Positions 1 through 5,587 are shown, counted from the stretch's first letter. The stretch: DNA of 6,074 nt from Verrucomicrobiia bacterium (GCA_025934545.1 JAICXV010000158.1:1-6074); one strand, 5' to 3'. The notes: a model not told the origin generated them from the sequence alone. Program-made: numbers and translations.

Positions 1-309
1 AATGTTAGCGATGCCGACGGCGATGTTTTTCGCGCCTTTGGCTTTGATGATTTTCTTGGCGTTAGGATCATCACCAAGCAACTCAGCGGCTGTTGGCGCG
101 GCGGGAGCGGCGACAACGGCGGGGGCGCCACCACTTTCGGCACCGGCTGCGGGTGCAGCAGCGCCTTCAGCGGGTGCAGCCGCAGCTTTTTCTTTCTTCG
201 GCTTCGCGGCTGCGGCGGGCTTATCGCCGGCGGGAGCGGCGGCGGCGCCTTCGGCTGCTTTGGGAGCCTTTTCTTTTTTCGGAGCGGCTGGTTTCTTTTC
301 GTCGGCCAT
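1..309 (-). CDS. rpsK: 30S ribosomal protein S11 (uS11), 5' part only, with long Ala/Pro/Lys-rich N-terminal extension
   Basis: The gene starts at ATG 309-307 and runs off the left edge after 103 codons. Residues 1-75 are low complexity, dominated by Ala, Pro, Lys and Glu, with two related blocks: KKEKA...AAEGAAAAPAG near residues 11-28 and KKEKA...AEGAAAPAAG near 38-56. The recognisable S11 part begins around residue 86, where KNIAVGIANI (94-103) matches the conserved opening of the S11 fold just before its IxATFNNT segment, which lies outside the window. S11 sits on the platform of the small subunit, near the mRNA exit and the 3' end of 16S rRNA. Typical S11 has only about 10-20 residues before this point, so the tail adds roughly 75-80. 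Position directly after rpsM, as in the alpha operon, supports the call. No Shine-Dalgarno site is seen; the start is preceded by CACTTTTTAT. The identification rests on a short conserved stretch plus strong synteny. Confidence 0.88.
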   Translation of the reverse strand, partial: MADEKKPAAPKKEKAPKAAEGAAAAPAGDKPAAAAKPKKEKAAAAPAEGAAAPAAGAESGGAPAVVAAPAAPTAAELLGDDPNAKKIIKAKGAKNIAVGIANI

Positions 310-315
310 ATAAAA

Positions 316-344
316 AGTGATTAGTGATGAGTGACTAGTGATTA
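316..344 (-). repeat. 7-nt tandem repeat beginning at the rpsM stop codon (rpsM-rpsK spacer)
   Basis: Read on the minus strand, four 7-nt units of the form NNN-TCAC follow one another, with NNN = TAA (the rpsM stop, 344-342), TAG (337-335), TCA (330-328) and TAA (323-321). A T-rich run then leads to the rpsK start at 309. Because 7 is not a multiple of 3, successive units fall in different frames. Frames 0 and +1 are closed by stops. The frame with TCA stays open into rpsK, so the pattern is incomplete here. No function is established. Confidence 0.8.
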
Positions 345-737
345 ATGGATGCCGGTCTTGGCGTTCGGATTGCGTTGGACACCGACGGTCTTGCGCGGAC
401 CTTTGCGGGTACGGGCATTGGTCGAGGTGCGTTGGCCGCGCACAGGCAGGCCGCGCAGGTGGCGGATGCCGCGGTAACACTTGATGCCCTGGAGGCGTTT
501 CAAGTTCATACCGAGTTCGCGGCGGAGGTCACCTTCGATAACATATTTGCCGTCCTGGATCGCATGGACGATCTGGGAGAGCTGTTGTTCGTTCAAATCT
601 TTGGCGCGGATATGTGGTTCGATCTTCGCTTTTTCGAGGATCGCGACCGCGTTGGTGGGGCCGATGCCGTAAATGTAGCGCAGAGCGATGTCGATTCGCT
701 TGTGGCCTGGGATTTCAACTCCGATGATACGAGCCAT
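342..737 (-). CDS. rpsM: 30S ribosomal protein S13 (uS13)
   Basis: A 131-residue protein, slightly longer than the usual 115-125. The N-terminal part carries [21 protein letters not shown] and the YGIG segment (residues 23-26). The family signature [15 protein letters not shown] lies at about 96-110, followed by a basic C-terminal tail that in other bacteria reaches toward the P-site tRNA. S13 sits in the head of the small subunit and contacts 23S rRNA and L5 through intersubunit bridges. The start is ATG 737-735, preceded by an A/T-rich stretch with no Shine-Dalgarno match; the stop is TAA. It is followed by rpsK, the usual alpha-operon order. The extra C-terminal residues after the signature ([13 protein letters not shown]) are a modest extension. 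The call is certain on sequence and context. Confidence 0.98.
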   Translation of the reverse strand: MARIIGVEIPGHKRIDIALRYIYGIGPTNAVAILEKAKIEPHIRAKDLNEQQLSQIVHAIQDGKYVIEGDLRRELGMNLKRLQGIKCYRGIRHLRGLPVRGQRTSTNARTRKGPRKTVGVQRNPNAKTGIH

Positions 738-753
738 AAATTATTTTTATTTT

Positions 754-813
754 TTAAGCGTTATGAAGCGTTATGAGCCGTTATGAGGCGTTACACGGCG
801 TTATGAGCCGTTA
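754..813 (-). repeat. Six-unit 10-nt tandem repeat starting with the rpmJ stop codon (rpmJ-rpsM spacer)
   Basis: On the minus strand six consecutive 10-nt units each begin with TAACG, at 813, 803, 793, 783, 773 and 763. The five-base tails vary (GCTCA, CCGTG, CCTCA, GCTCA, CTTCA, CTTAA). The first TAA is the stop codon of rpmJ. As 10 leaves remainder 1 on division by 3, the TAA triplets close all three reading frames twice over. An A/T-rich stretch (753-738) then leads to the rpsM start. At 73 nt this is the longest spacer in the window, and it lies where other bacteria carry the alpha-operon leader. No pseudoknot-like structure is evident by eye. Confidence 0.92.
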
Positions 814-924
814 TCCTTGTCGTTGTTTGTGACGGGCGTTAGAGCAAATAACGCGAATGACGCCTTTGCGTTTCACGATTTTGCAGTTTTCACACAATTT
901 TTTGACTGACGCTCGCACTTTCAT
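811..924 (-). CDS. rpmJ: 50S ribosomal protein L36 (bL36), zinc-binding form
   Basis: A 37-codon gene, which is the normal length of L36. It begins [20 protein letters not shown] and ends RHKQRQG. The zinc-ribbon ligands are intact: Cys11, Cys14, Cys27 and His32 (CxxC, then C-x4-H). This is the zinc-containing version, not the cysteine-less paralogue found in some genomes. L36 binds 23S rRNA late in large-subunit assembly. The start is ATG 924-922, 17 nt after infA; the upstream stretch is A/T-rich (TTTTGAATTT) and has no Shine-Dalgarno site. The stop TAA (813-811) doubles as the first unit of the 10-nt repeat downstream. The order infA-rpmJ-rpsM is standard. Confidence 0.97.
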   Translation of the reverse strand: MKVRASVKKLCENCKIVKRKGVIRVICSNARHKQRQG

Positions 925-941
925 AAATTCAAAATTTTAAA

Positions 942-1160
942 TTACTCATCACGCAAGGTGATACAGCCTTGCGATAAATCGTAAGGCGACATCTGCACTG
1001 TCACGACATCGCCTAACGCCATCTTTTCAAAACTCAAACGACGTTTACCGGACACGTGGGCCAGGAGGCGATGGCCATTGGCCAATTCGACCCTGAACAA
1101 CGTGTTCGGTAACACTTCCACTATCTTGCCTTCAACTTTGATCGCACCTTCTCGCGCCAT
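942..1160 (-). CDS. infA: Translation initiation factor IF-1
   Basis: A 72-residue protein, exactly the usual IF-1 length, forming a single S1/OB-fold domain. Characteristic stretches are [14 protein letters not shown] (residues 17-30), AHVSGKRR (34-41) and [13 protein letters not shown] (58-70), which match the family closely. IF-1 binds the A site of the small subunit during initiation and works with IF-2 and IF-3. The start ATG 1160-1158 is chosen because it gives the canonical MAREG-like N-terminus and has AAAGGA just upstream, the only clear Shine-Dalgarno site in the window. It lies 18 nt after map and 17 nt before rpmJ, consistent with co-transcription. The stop is TAA. Confidence 0.98.
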   Translation of the reverse strand: MAREGAIKVEGKIVEVLPNTLFRVELANGHRLLAHVSGKRRLSFEKMALGDVVTVQMSPYDLSQGCITLRDE

Positions 1161-1164
1161 CGGA

Positions 1165-1170
1165 TCCTTT
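1165..1170 (-). promoter_or_regulatory. Shine-Dalgarno site of infA
   Basis: AAAGGA on the minus strand is followed by TCCG and then the infA ATG, a short spacing of 4 nt. It stands out because none of the other starts fully visible in the window has a comparable purine-rich site. Confidence 0.6.
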
Positions 1171-1178
1171 TCAAAGTC

Positions 1179-1958
1179 TTAACCAACAGCACTCTGCTTT
1201 ACCAAAGTCAGAATTTCCGGTTCTGAATCCGTAATCAGAACCGTATGTTCAAAATGGGCGGAGAGTTGACCATCTTTGGTGCAAACTGTCCAGCCATCTT
1301 TGAGGACCTGAACCTCCGGCCCGCCTGCGTTAACCATCGGCTCAATGGCGATGGTCATGCCGGGTCGTAACTTAGGCGAACTTTTGTCGTTTTCAACAAA
1401 ATTTGGCACCTGCGGCTCTTCATGAACCGACCGGCCAACGCCATGTCCTACAAATTCTCGAACTACGCTGAACCCATTGGACTCCACATAGTTCTGGACC
1501 GCGCGCGATATGTCTACCACCCGGTTCCCGACGACCGCCTGTTCGATCCCGACATACAATGCGCGTTCCGTAATATCCATCAGGTGTTGCGCGTGCAAAT
1601 TGCATCCGCCAACAGCCACGGTCTTCGCCGTGTCCCCGATATACCCGTTATATCGAACGCCGACATCCAGACTAATAATGTCCCCAAAATTCACGCGACG
1701 ACTCGTCGCCAGTCCGTGCACGACCTCGTCATTCACCGAGATGCAAATGTTGCACGGATACTTCCGGTAGTTCAGAAACGCGCTCTTCGCGTCGTGCTGC
1801 CTGATCCGGTCCGCCGCAAATTCATCAATCTCTTTCGTCGTTACGCCCGGACGAATAAATTGCGCAACTTCGTCCAACACCATGCTGGCGACCGCACAAG
1901 CTGGTCGCATCGCCTGCAAATCGCGTTCTGTTTTGATAATGATCTGCTTCGATGCCAC
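1179..1958 (-). CDS. map: Methionine aminopeptidase, type I
   Basis: A 259-residue enzyme that removes the initiator methionine from new proteins in the cytosol. The five dimetal ligands of the family are all visible: Asp98 (SLDVG), Asp109 (GDT), His172 (GHGVG), Glu206 (IEP) and Glu237 (FEHT). The conserved His81 (VVHG) and His179 (SVHEEP) are also present. Length and the lack of an insert fit the short bacterial type I form. The start is GTG 1958-1956, giving MASKQIIIKTERDLQ; it is the first plausible in-frame start after the secY stop, which is in the same frame 39 nt upstream. No Shine-Dalgarno site precedes it; a GC-rich hairpin occupies that place. The position between secY and infA is common, although adk, often present between secY and map elsewhere, is missing. 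The exact start is less certain than the gene. Confidence 0.96.
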   Translation of the reverse strand: MASKQIIIKTERDLQAMRPACAVASMVLDEVAQFIRPGVTTKEIDEFAADRIRQHDAKSAFLNYRKYPCNICISVNDEVVHGLATSRRVNFGDIISLDVGVRYNGYIGDTAKTVAVGGCNLHAQHLMDITERALYVGIEQAVVGNRVVDISRAVQNYVESNGFSVVREFVGHGVGRSVHEEPQVPNFVENDKSSPKLRPGMTIAIEPMVNAGGPEVQVLKDGWTVCTKDGQLSAHFEHTVLITDSEPEILTLVKQSAVG

Positions 1959-1967
1959 AGAACGCGC

Positions 1968-1987
1968 GGCGCTCGCGAGCGAACGCC
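1968..1987 (-). other. GC-rich hairpin in the secY-map spacer
   Basis: On the minus strand GGCGTTCG (1987-1980) can pair with CGAGCGCC (1975-1968) around the loop CTCG, an 8-bp stem with one G-U pair. The core CGCTCGCGAGCG (1970-1981) is a perfect 12-nt palindrome. It ends 9 nt before the map GTG start. No U-run follows, so it is not a typical intrinsic terminator. A role in map initiation or in mRNA processing is possible but only inferred. Confidence 0.5.
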
Positions 1988-1997
1988 CTAACTGACA

Positions 1998-3383
1998 TTA
2001 AAATTTGCCCTTGATCCGACCCTTCTTGAGGAAGCCGTCGTAATGGCGCATCAACAGATGCGATTCCATCTGGCGCATGGTGTCGAGCATGACACCGACC
2101 ATAATGAGCAAGCTGGTGCCGCCAAAAAACTGCGCGACCGATACGGGAATACGCATCCATTCCTGGAGCAAAATGGGAATGACCGCAATTGCAGTCAGGA
2201 AAATGGCGCCGGCGAGCGTGATGCGGCTCATCGTCTTGTGCAGGAAATCGCTTGTGGCCAGGCCGGGGCGGACGCCCGGGATGTAGCCGCCGCCTTTTTT
2301 CATATCATCGGCGATTTGGATTTCGTTGAACTGTGTCGCCACCCAGAAATAGGAGAAGAACAAAATCAACAGACCATAGAGCGAAAGGTAAATGAACGAA
2401 CCGCGGTCGAGCGACTGCGAGATTTGGTTCAGGAACGGCAGGTTGAAGCGCGACCCGATGTTTCGGAAGATCATCGACGGAAACATCAACAACGCCTGAG
2501 CGAAGATGACGGGCATGACACCCGCGTAATTGACACGCAGCGGCATAAATGAGCTGCCGCCGGAATAAATTTTGCGACCAACCGCGCGTTGGGCGTATTG
2601 GACGGGAATTTTGCGTTGCGACTGAGTGACGGCGATAACACCGGCGATAACCGCACACAGGAGCAGAATCAATGCGACCGCGTGACCCCAGTTGAACGGA
2701 TTGTCAGTGGCCGTCGGAGGCGGGAAGAACATGTCCCACGCGCCGACAACGGCTTGAGGAAGTCGCGCCAAAATACCGATAGTAATGATGAGCGAAATAC
2801 CATTGCCGATACCGCGTTCGGTGATCTGTTCGCCGAGCCGCATCAACAGCATGGTGCCCGTGGTAAGGATGACTGTCGTCTCAATGCGGAATAGCCAAAG
2901 ATTGGTGCCCGGAGCCAGCAGGCTGCCTTGAATGCCTTTAAAGAAATCGCCAGCGTGTTCCCATCCTAATGCCATGAACCAGCCCTGGCCGAGGCAGAGG
3001 AGCAACGTGCCAACGCGTCCGTATTGAATCAGCTTAGCACGACCGCCCTCTTCACGAGCCAGTTTGGAAAGTTGAGGAATGACGGCGGTGAGCAGCTGAA
3101 TGATAATGGTGGCGCTGATGTAGGGCATGATGCCGAGCGAACCAATCGCGCAACGTTCGAAGCCGCCACCGGTGAACATACTGTACATGCCGAGCAGACC
3201 ATTGCCGGGGGCATTGCCCTTTTGCTGAAAGAAATCAACCAGCAGATGGTAGTTGGTGCCGGGGCAGGGGATCAGCGACGCAACGCGGCAAATGGCCAGA
3301 ACGAAGAGCGTGAACAAAATACGCGACTTCAGCTCCGGAATTTTGAAGCAGTTGCTAAGCGTGTTGATGATGTTCTTGAGCAT
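1998..3383 (-). CDS. secY: Preprotein translocase subunit SecY
   Basis: A 461-residue integral membrane protein, the pore of the SecYEG channel that exports unfolded proteins and inserts membrane proteins. Ten hydrophobic segments can be traced. Family landmarks include FKIPELKSRILFTL (residues 13-26, entry to TM1), a glycine-rich plug region near 64-75, GIMPYISATIIIQLL (84-98, TM2), RGIGNGISLII (190-200, TM5), the cytoplasmic C4 loop QRKIPVQYAQR (256-266) and RVNYAGVMPVIFAQ (283-296, TM7). The C5 loop GGGYIPGVRPG lies at 364-374, and the basic tail ends YDGFLKKGRIKGKF. The start ATG 3383-3381 is 12 nt after rplO and has no Shine-Dalgarno site (CAATACGGCTAA precedes it). The stop TAA overlaps an ATG (TAATG) that is not in the map frame. 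It lies in its standard place after L15. Confidence 0.98.
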   Translation of the reverse strand: MLKNIINTLSNCFKIPELKSRILFTLFVLAICRVASLIPCPGTNYHLLVDFFQQKGNAPGNGLLGMYSMFTGGGFERCAIGSLGIMPYISATIIIQLLTAVIPQLSKLAREEGGRAKLIQYGRVGTLLLCLGQGWFMALGWEHAGDFFKGIQGSLLAPGTNLWLFRIETTVILTTGTMLLMRLGEQITERGIGNGISLIITIGILARLPQAVVGAWDMFFPPPTATDNPFNWGHAVALILLLCAVIAGVIAVTQSQRKIPVQYAQRAVGRKIYSGGSSFMPLRVNYAGVMPVIFAQALLMFPSMIFRNIGSRFNLPFLNQISQSLDRGSFIYLSLYGLLILFFSYFWVATQFNEIQIADDMKKGGGYIPGVRPGLATSDFLHKTMSRITLAGAIFLTAIAVIPILLQEWMRIPVSVAQFFGGTSLLIMVGVMLDTMRQMESHLLMRHYDGFLKKGRIKGKF

Positions 3384-3395
3384 TTAGCCGTATTG

Positions 3396-3881
3396 TTATT
3401 TGGTTGCTTCGGCTTTCTGAGATTCAGCTTTTGGCTTGGTGATGACATTGCATGTGCCACCGGCTTTTTCGATCGCCGCTTTGGCCGACGCGCTAAACGC
3501 ATGCGCGGACACGGTCAGTTTCTTTTTCACTTCGCCGGTTCCAAGAATTTTGATCAAAGTCAATCTGCCGTTGGCCGCGCCTGCTTTGCGCAACGCTGCT
3601 TCGTCAACGGTTGCACCGTTTTCGAATTGGTCGAGGCTCTTAAGATTGACAGGGATGTAGCGAGTGGCAAACGCGGCGTTGTTGAAACCGCGCTTGGGCA
3701 TACGGCGAATGAGCGGCATCTGGCCACCTTCGAAACCGATACGAATGGAGCTGCCGGAACGGGCGGTCTGGCCTTTGCCACCGCGACCGCTGGTTTTTCC
3801 GTGACCGCTGGATTCACCTTGACCGAGGCGCTTGCGACGGTGTTTGGCTCCGGGGCGAGGGCTTAAATTGTGTAAACGCAT
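3396..3881 (-). CDS. rplO: 50S ribosomal protein L15 (uL15)
   Basis: A 161-residue protein, a little longer than the usual 145-150 because of a charged C-terminal tail (KPKAESQKAEATK). The N-terminal basic, glycine-rich extension that threads into 23S rRNA is clear: RLHNLSPRPGAKHRRKRLG at 2-20 and GHGKTSGRGGKGQTAR at 26-41. The globular part carries the L15 signature KILGTGEVKKKLTVSAHAFS (111-130). The start is ATG 3881-3879; upstream CACTCGCAGT has no Shine-Dalgarno site. The gene follows rpsE by only 25 nt, leaving no room for rpmD (L30), which usually sits here. It is followed by secY, the standard arrangement. The stop is TAA. Confidence 0.98.
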   Translation of the reverse strand: MRLHNLSPRPGAKHRRKRLGQGESSGHGKTSGRGGKGQTARSGSSIRIGFEGGQMPLIRRMPKRGFNNAAFATRYIPVNLKSLDQFENGATVDEAALRKAGAANGRLTLIKILGTGEVKKKLTVSAHAFSASAKAAIEKAGGTCNVITKPKAESQKAEATK

Positions 3882-3888
3882 ACTGCGA

Positions 3889-3916
3889 GTGTTTAAAGTT
3901 TAAGGTTTAAAGTTCA
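3889..3916 (-). repeat. 7-nt tandem repeat across the rpsE stop codon (rpsE-rplO spacer)
   Basis: On the minus strand four 7-nt units occur in line: TGAACTT (3916-3910), then three TAAAC-nn units with nn = CT (3909-3903), TT (3902-3896) and AC (3895-3889). The TAA at 3909-3907 is the rpsE stop. The later TAAs lie 7 and 14 nt on, so all three reading frames end in TAA before the rplO start at 3881. The first unit lies inside the last codons of rpsE. The same repeat shows as the 10-mer gtttaaagtt at 3891-3900 and 3905-3914 on the plus strand. Confidence 0.85.
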
Positions 3917-4605
3917 ATGTTGCGCGCCATCGGAGCGGTTTCGGCTTTGGGAGCTTCCGCAACTGGAGCTTTCGGCTTCTTCATTTCCAAACCGCGATTG
4001 CGATAGATGTCTTCGCGTAAGCGGAGTTGTTGCAATCCGTGTAAGGTCGCTTTGACGACGTTGGACGGATTATTGGAGCCGAGTGATTTGCTCAAAATAT
4101 CTTTGATGCCGACGGATTCGAGCACTGCACGGACAGTTTTGCCGGCGATGATGCCCGTTCCAGGCGAGGCAGGGCGCAAGAGAATCTTGGCGCCGCCGTA
4201 ACGAGAGAAAATTTCGTGCGGGATGGTCGCGTCTTTGATCGAGACCGGCATCATGTTTTGCTTGGCCATGTCGCCACCTTTGCGGATGGCTTCGCTGACT
4301 TCCATGGCTTTGCCGAGACCGAGGCCGACACGGCCGCGTTTGTCGCCGGCGACAACGAGGGCGCTGAAGCTGAAGCGACGACCGCCTTTGACGACTTTCG
4401 CCGAGCGGTTGATGAAAACAACCTTTTCGCTCAGTTCGGAACCGCCGCTGTCTCCGCCATCTCCGCCTTCGCCAGGAGTTCCACCGGGAGCGCCGGGGCC
4501 GCCGGTACCGGGACGTTGACGACGAGGTCCACGACCTCCACCGCCACCACCACGAGGTCCACGAGGGCCGCGAGGGCCGCCTGTATTTGTGTTCGTTTCA
4601 GCCAT
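3907..4605 (-). CDS. rpsE: 30S ribosomal protein S5 (uS5) with Gly/Arg-rich N-terminal extension
   Basis: A 232-residue protein against about 165-175 in most bacteria. Residues 1-56 are an added low-complexity tail with (GPR)3 at 10-18, a glycine run, RGPRRQR and then a Gly/Pro/Asp-rich stretch. The S5 N-terminal dsRNA-binding-like domain starts near 57 ([20 protein letters not shown]) and continues through [21 protein letters not shown] (80-100). The C-terminal domain carries [20 protein letters not shown] (142-161) and [13 protein letters not shown] (175-187). A second Ala/Pro/Lys-rich tail follows residue 208. S5 lies at the mRNA entry channel with S3 and S4 and affects decoding fidelity. 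The start ATG 4605-4603 has no Shine-Dalgarno site (CTCTTTTAAC precedes it). A shorter protein starting within the extension cannot be excluded, but no good internal start is seen before the core. Confidence 0.97.
   Translation of the reverse strand: MAETNTNTGGPRGPRGPRGGGGGGRGPRRQRPGTGGPGAPGGTPGEGGDGGDSGGSELSEKVVFINRSAKVVKGGRRFSFSALVVAGDKRGRVGLGLGKAMEVSEAIRKGGDMAKQNMMPVSIKDATIPHEIFSRYGGAKILLRPASPGTGIIAGKTVRAVLESVGIKDILSKSLGSNNPSNVVKATLHGLQQLRLREDIYRNRGLEMKKPKAPVAEAPKAETAPMARNIEL
4552..4578 (-). repeat. 9-nt in-frame repeat encoding (Gly-Pro-Arg)3 in the S5 tail
   Basis: Three consecutive units of the form GGN-CCT-CGN encode residues 10-18 of S5. The differences are synonymous third positions, so the peptide repeat is exact while the DNA has drifted. 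This suggests the tail grew by codon-phase duplication and has kept its composition. Confidence 0.7.
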
Positions 4606-4629
4606 GTTAAAAGAGTTAAAAGGTTAAAA
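4606..4629 (-). repeat. 8-9-nt TTTTAAC repeat in the rplR-rpsE spacer
   Basis: On the minus strand TTTTAAC occurs three times, at 4629-4623, 4621-4615 and 4612-4606, directly before the rpsE ATG. Its TAA triplets (4626, 4618, 4609) fall in two frames not closed by the rplR stop (TAA 4643-4641), so all three frames terminate within the 35-nt spacer. Unlike the 7- and 10-nt repeats, this one does not start at the stop codon itself. Confidence 0.75.
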
Positions 4630-4640
4630 AAGTGACAATA

Positions 4641-5006
4641 TTAGAACTGCAATCCAGCTTCACGCGCGGCGTCGGCGAGGGCTTTGACTTTGCCGTGAAA
4701 AGGCGCGCCGCTCCGGTCGAAAACGACTTTGCTGATGCCTTTGCTTTTGGCGGCTTCAGCGGCAGACGCGCCGATTTTTTTGGCGCTGGTCACGTTTGCG
4801 GCCAGCTTTTTGCGGTCGGGCGCATTCTTGGCGGTGGTGCAGGCCGAGGCGAGGGTCACGCGACCTTCGTCATCGATGAACTGCACGTAGATGTGTTCGT
4901 TAGTGAAACGAACGGCCATACGCGGACGATCTTTTGTGCCGGTAACTTTTTTGCGAATACGCCAGTGGCGCAGTTGCCGTAATTTTTGTTTTTTATCAGT
5001 TCTCAT
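4641..5006 (-). CDS. rplR: 50S ribosomal protein L18 (uL18)
   Basis: A 121-residue protein, the usual L18 length, which binds 5S rRNA with L5 in the central protuberance. The basic N-terminal segment (KKQKLRQLRHWRIRKK, residues 5-20) leads into RPRMAVRFTNEHIYVQFIDD (28-46). The conserved C-terminal half includes VVFDRSGAPFHGKVKALADA (94-113) and ends REAGLQF. The ATG 5006-5004 is chosen over an upstream in-frame TTG at 5039-5037. The TTG would add eleven residues (MAHGKYRGLLK) unlike the family, and its region forms a hairpin. No Shine-Dalgarno site precedes the ATG (GGCCTGTTGAAA). It lies between rplF and rpsE, the standard order. The stop is TAA. Confidence 0.96.
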   Translation of the reverse strand: MRTDKKQKLRQLRHWRIRKKVTGTKDRPRMAVRFTNEHIYVQFIDDEGRVTLASACTTAKNAPDRKKLAANVTSAKKIGASAAEAAKSKGISKVVFDRSGAPFHGKVKALADAAREAGLQF

Positions 5007-5014
5007 TTTCAACA

Positions 5015-5037
5015 GGCCACGGTATTTGCCGTGAGCC
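5015..5037 (-). other. Hairpin in the rplF-rplR spacer, just upstream of the rplR start
   Basis: On the minus strand GGC-T-CACGG (5037-5029) can pair with CCGTG-GCC (5022-5015) around a 6-nt loop, CAAATA. This makes an 8-bp stem with one bulged T. Its 3' side ends 8 nt before the rplR ATG, where a Shine-Dalgarno site would normally lie. No T-run follows, so termination is unlikely. A translational control or processing role is only inferred. Confidence 0.55.
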
Positions 5038-5045
5038 AAAAATTA

Positions 5046-5582
5046 TTATTGGACGGTCTTGCCTTCCTTGCGGACGACATGTTCGTCGGTATAACGAACA
5101 CCTTTGCCTTTGTAAGGTTCCGGCGGATAGTAGGCGCGCAATTCTGCAGCAACTTTTCCGACCAGTTCCTTATTCGGTCCTTCGATCGTCAACTTGGTGT
5201 TTTCTTCCACCTTCACGGAGACGGTCTCGGGAATAGTGTAATTAATCGGGTGCGAGTAACCGAGGGCCATGTTCACGACTTTGCCTTGAACGGCGGCTTT
5301 GAAACCGACGCCCTGGATTTCCAGCTTCTTGACGAAACCTTCACTGACGCCCTTGACCATGTTGTTGATGATCGAGCGCGTGGTGCCGTGAAGTGCCTTG
5401 GCTTCGGAATCTTCGCCATCGCGCGAGACGACGACGTTTCCGCCATCGACTTTGGCGCTGGTGCGGCGCGGCAATTGGAAGTCGAGCTTGCCTTTCGGGC
5501 CTTCGACAAAAACTTTTTGGCCTTTGACTTCCACCTTGACCTTCGGTGGCAGCGCTACAGGCATTTTTCCGATACGTGACAT
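5046..5582 (-). CDS. rplF: 50S ribosomal protein L6 (uL6)
   Basis: A 178-residue protein of normal length, made of two similar domains and placed near the factor-binding site of the large subunit. It opens MSRIGKMPVALP, the typical L6 N-terminus. It carries VKGVSEGFVKKLEIQGVGFK (residues 76-95) at the domain junction and the signature PPEPYKGKGVRY (153-164), followed by DEHVVRKEGKTVQ. The residues before the signature are AYY, where Arg/Lys-Pro is more usual; this is a minor variation. The start is ATG 5582-5580; AAGAG three bases upstream is at best a weak ribosome-binding site. The gene ends with two in-frame stops, TAA TAA (5048-5043). It is 35 nt after rpsH and 39 nt before rplR. Confidence 0.98.
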   Translation of the reverse strand: MSRIGKMPVALPPKVKVEVKGQKVFVEGPKGKLDFQLPRRTSAKVDGGNVVVSRDGEDSEAKALHGTTRSIINNMVKGVSEGFVKKLEIQGVGFKAAVQGKVVNMALGYSHPINYTIPETVSVKVEENTKLTIEGPNKELVGKVAAELRAYYPPEPYKGKGVRYTDEHVVRKEGKTVQ

Positions 5583-5587
5583 AAACT

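Noticed and set aside
345..776. 143-codon plus-strand open frame opposite rpsM
   Set aside because: It lies entirely over rpsM and the repeat spacer on the opposite strand and has no recognisable domain.
738..813. Possible S4-binding alpha-operon leader upstream of rpsM
   Set aside because: Position fits, but the spacer is a 10-nt tandem repeat and an A/T run; no nested pseudoknot helices could be drawn by eye.
754..813. CRISPR-like array
   Set aside because: Units are 10 nt with no spacers between them, far below CRISPR repeat and spacer lengths.
1968..1987. Intrinsic transcription terminator after secY
   Set aside because: The hairpin is strong but no T-rich run follows, and map, infA and rpmJ continue closely downstream.
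1825..1998. Out-of-frame reading frame from the ATG overlapping the secY stop
   Set aside because: 57 codons with Arg/Cys-rich composition and no resemblance to any family, covering the well-conserved map start region in another frame. Noted only as a possible decoy start.
3024..3866. 280-codon open frame on the plus strand opposite secY and rplO
   Set aside because: It is antisense to two certain conserved genes. Its predicted protein has no recognisable family, and its Gly/Ala/Thr-rich end mirrors the biased rplO sequence.
5007..5039. Upstream TTG start for rplR adding eleven residues
   Set aside because: The added residues do not fit L18, the region forms a hairpin, and the ATG at 5006 gives the standard length.
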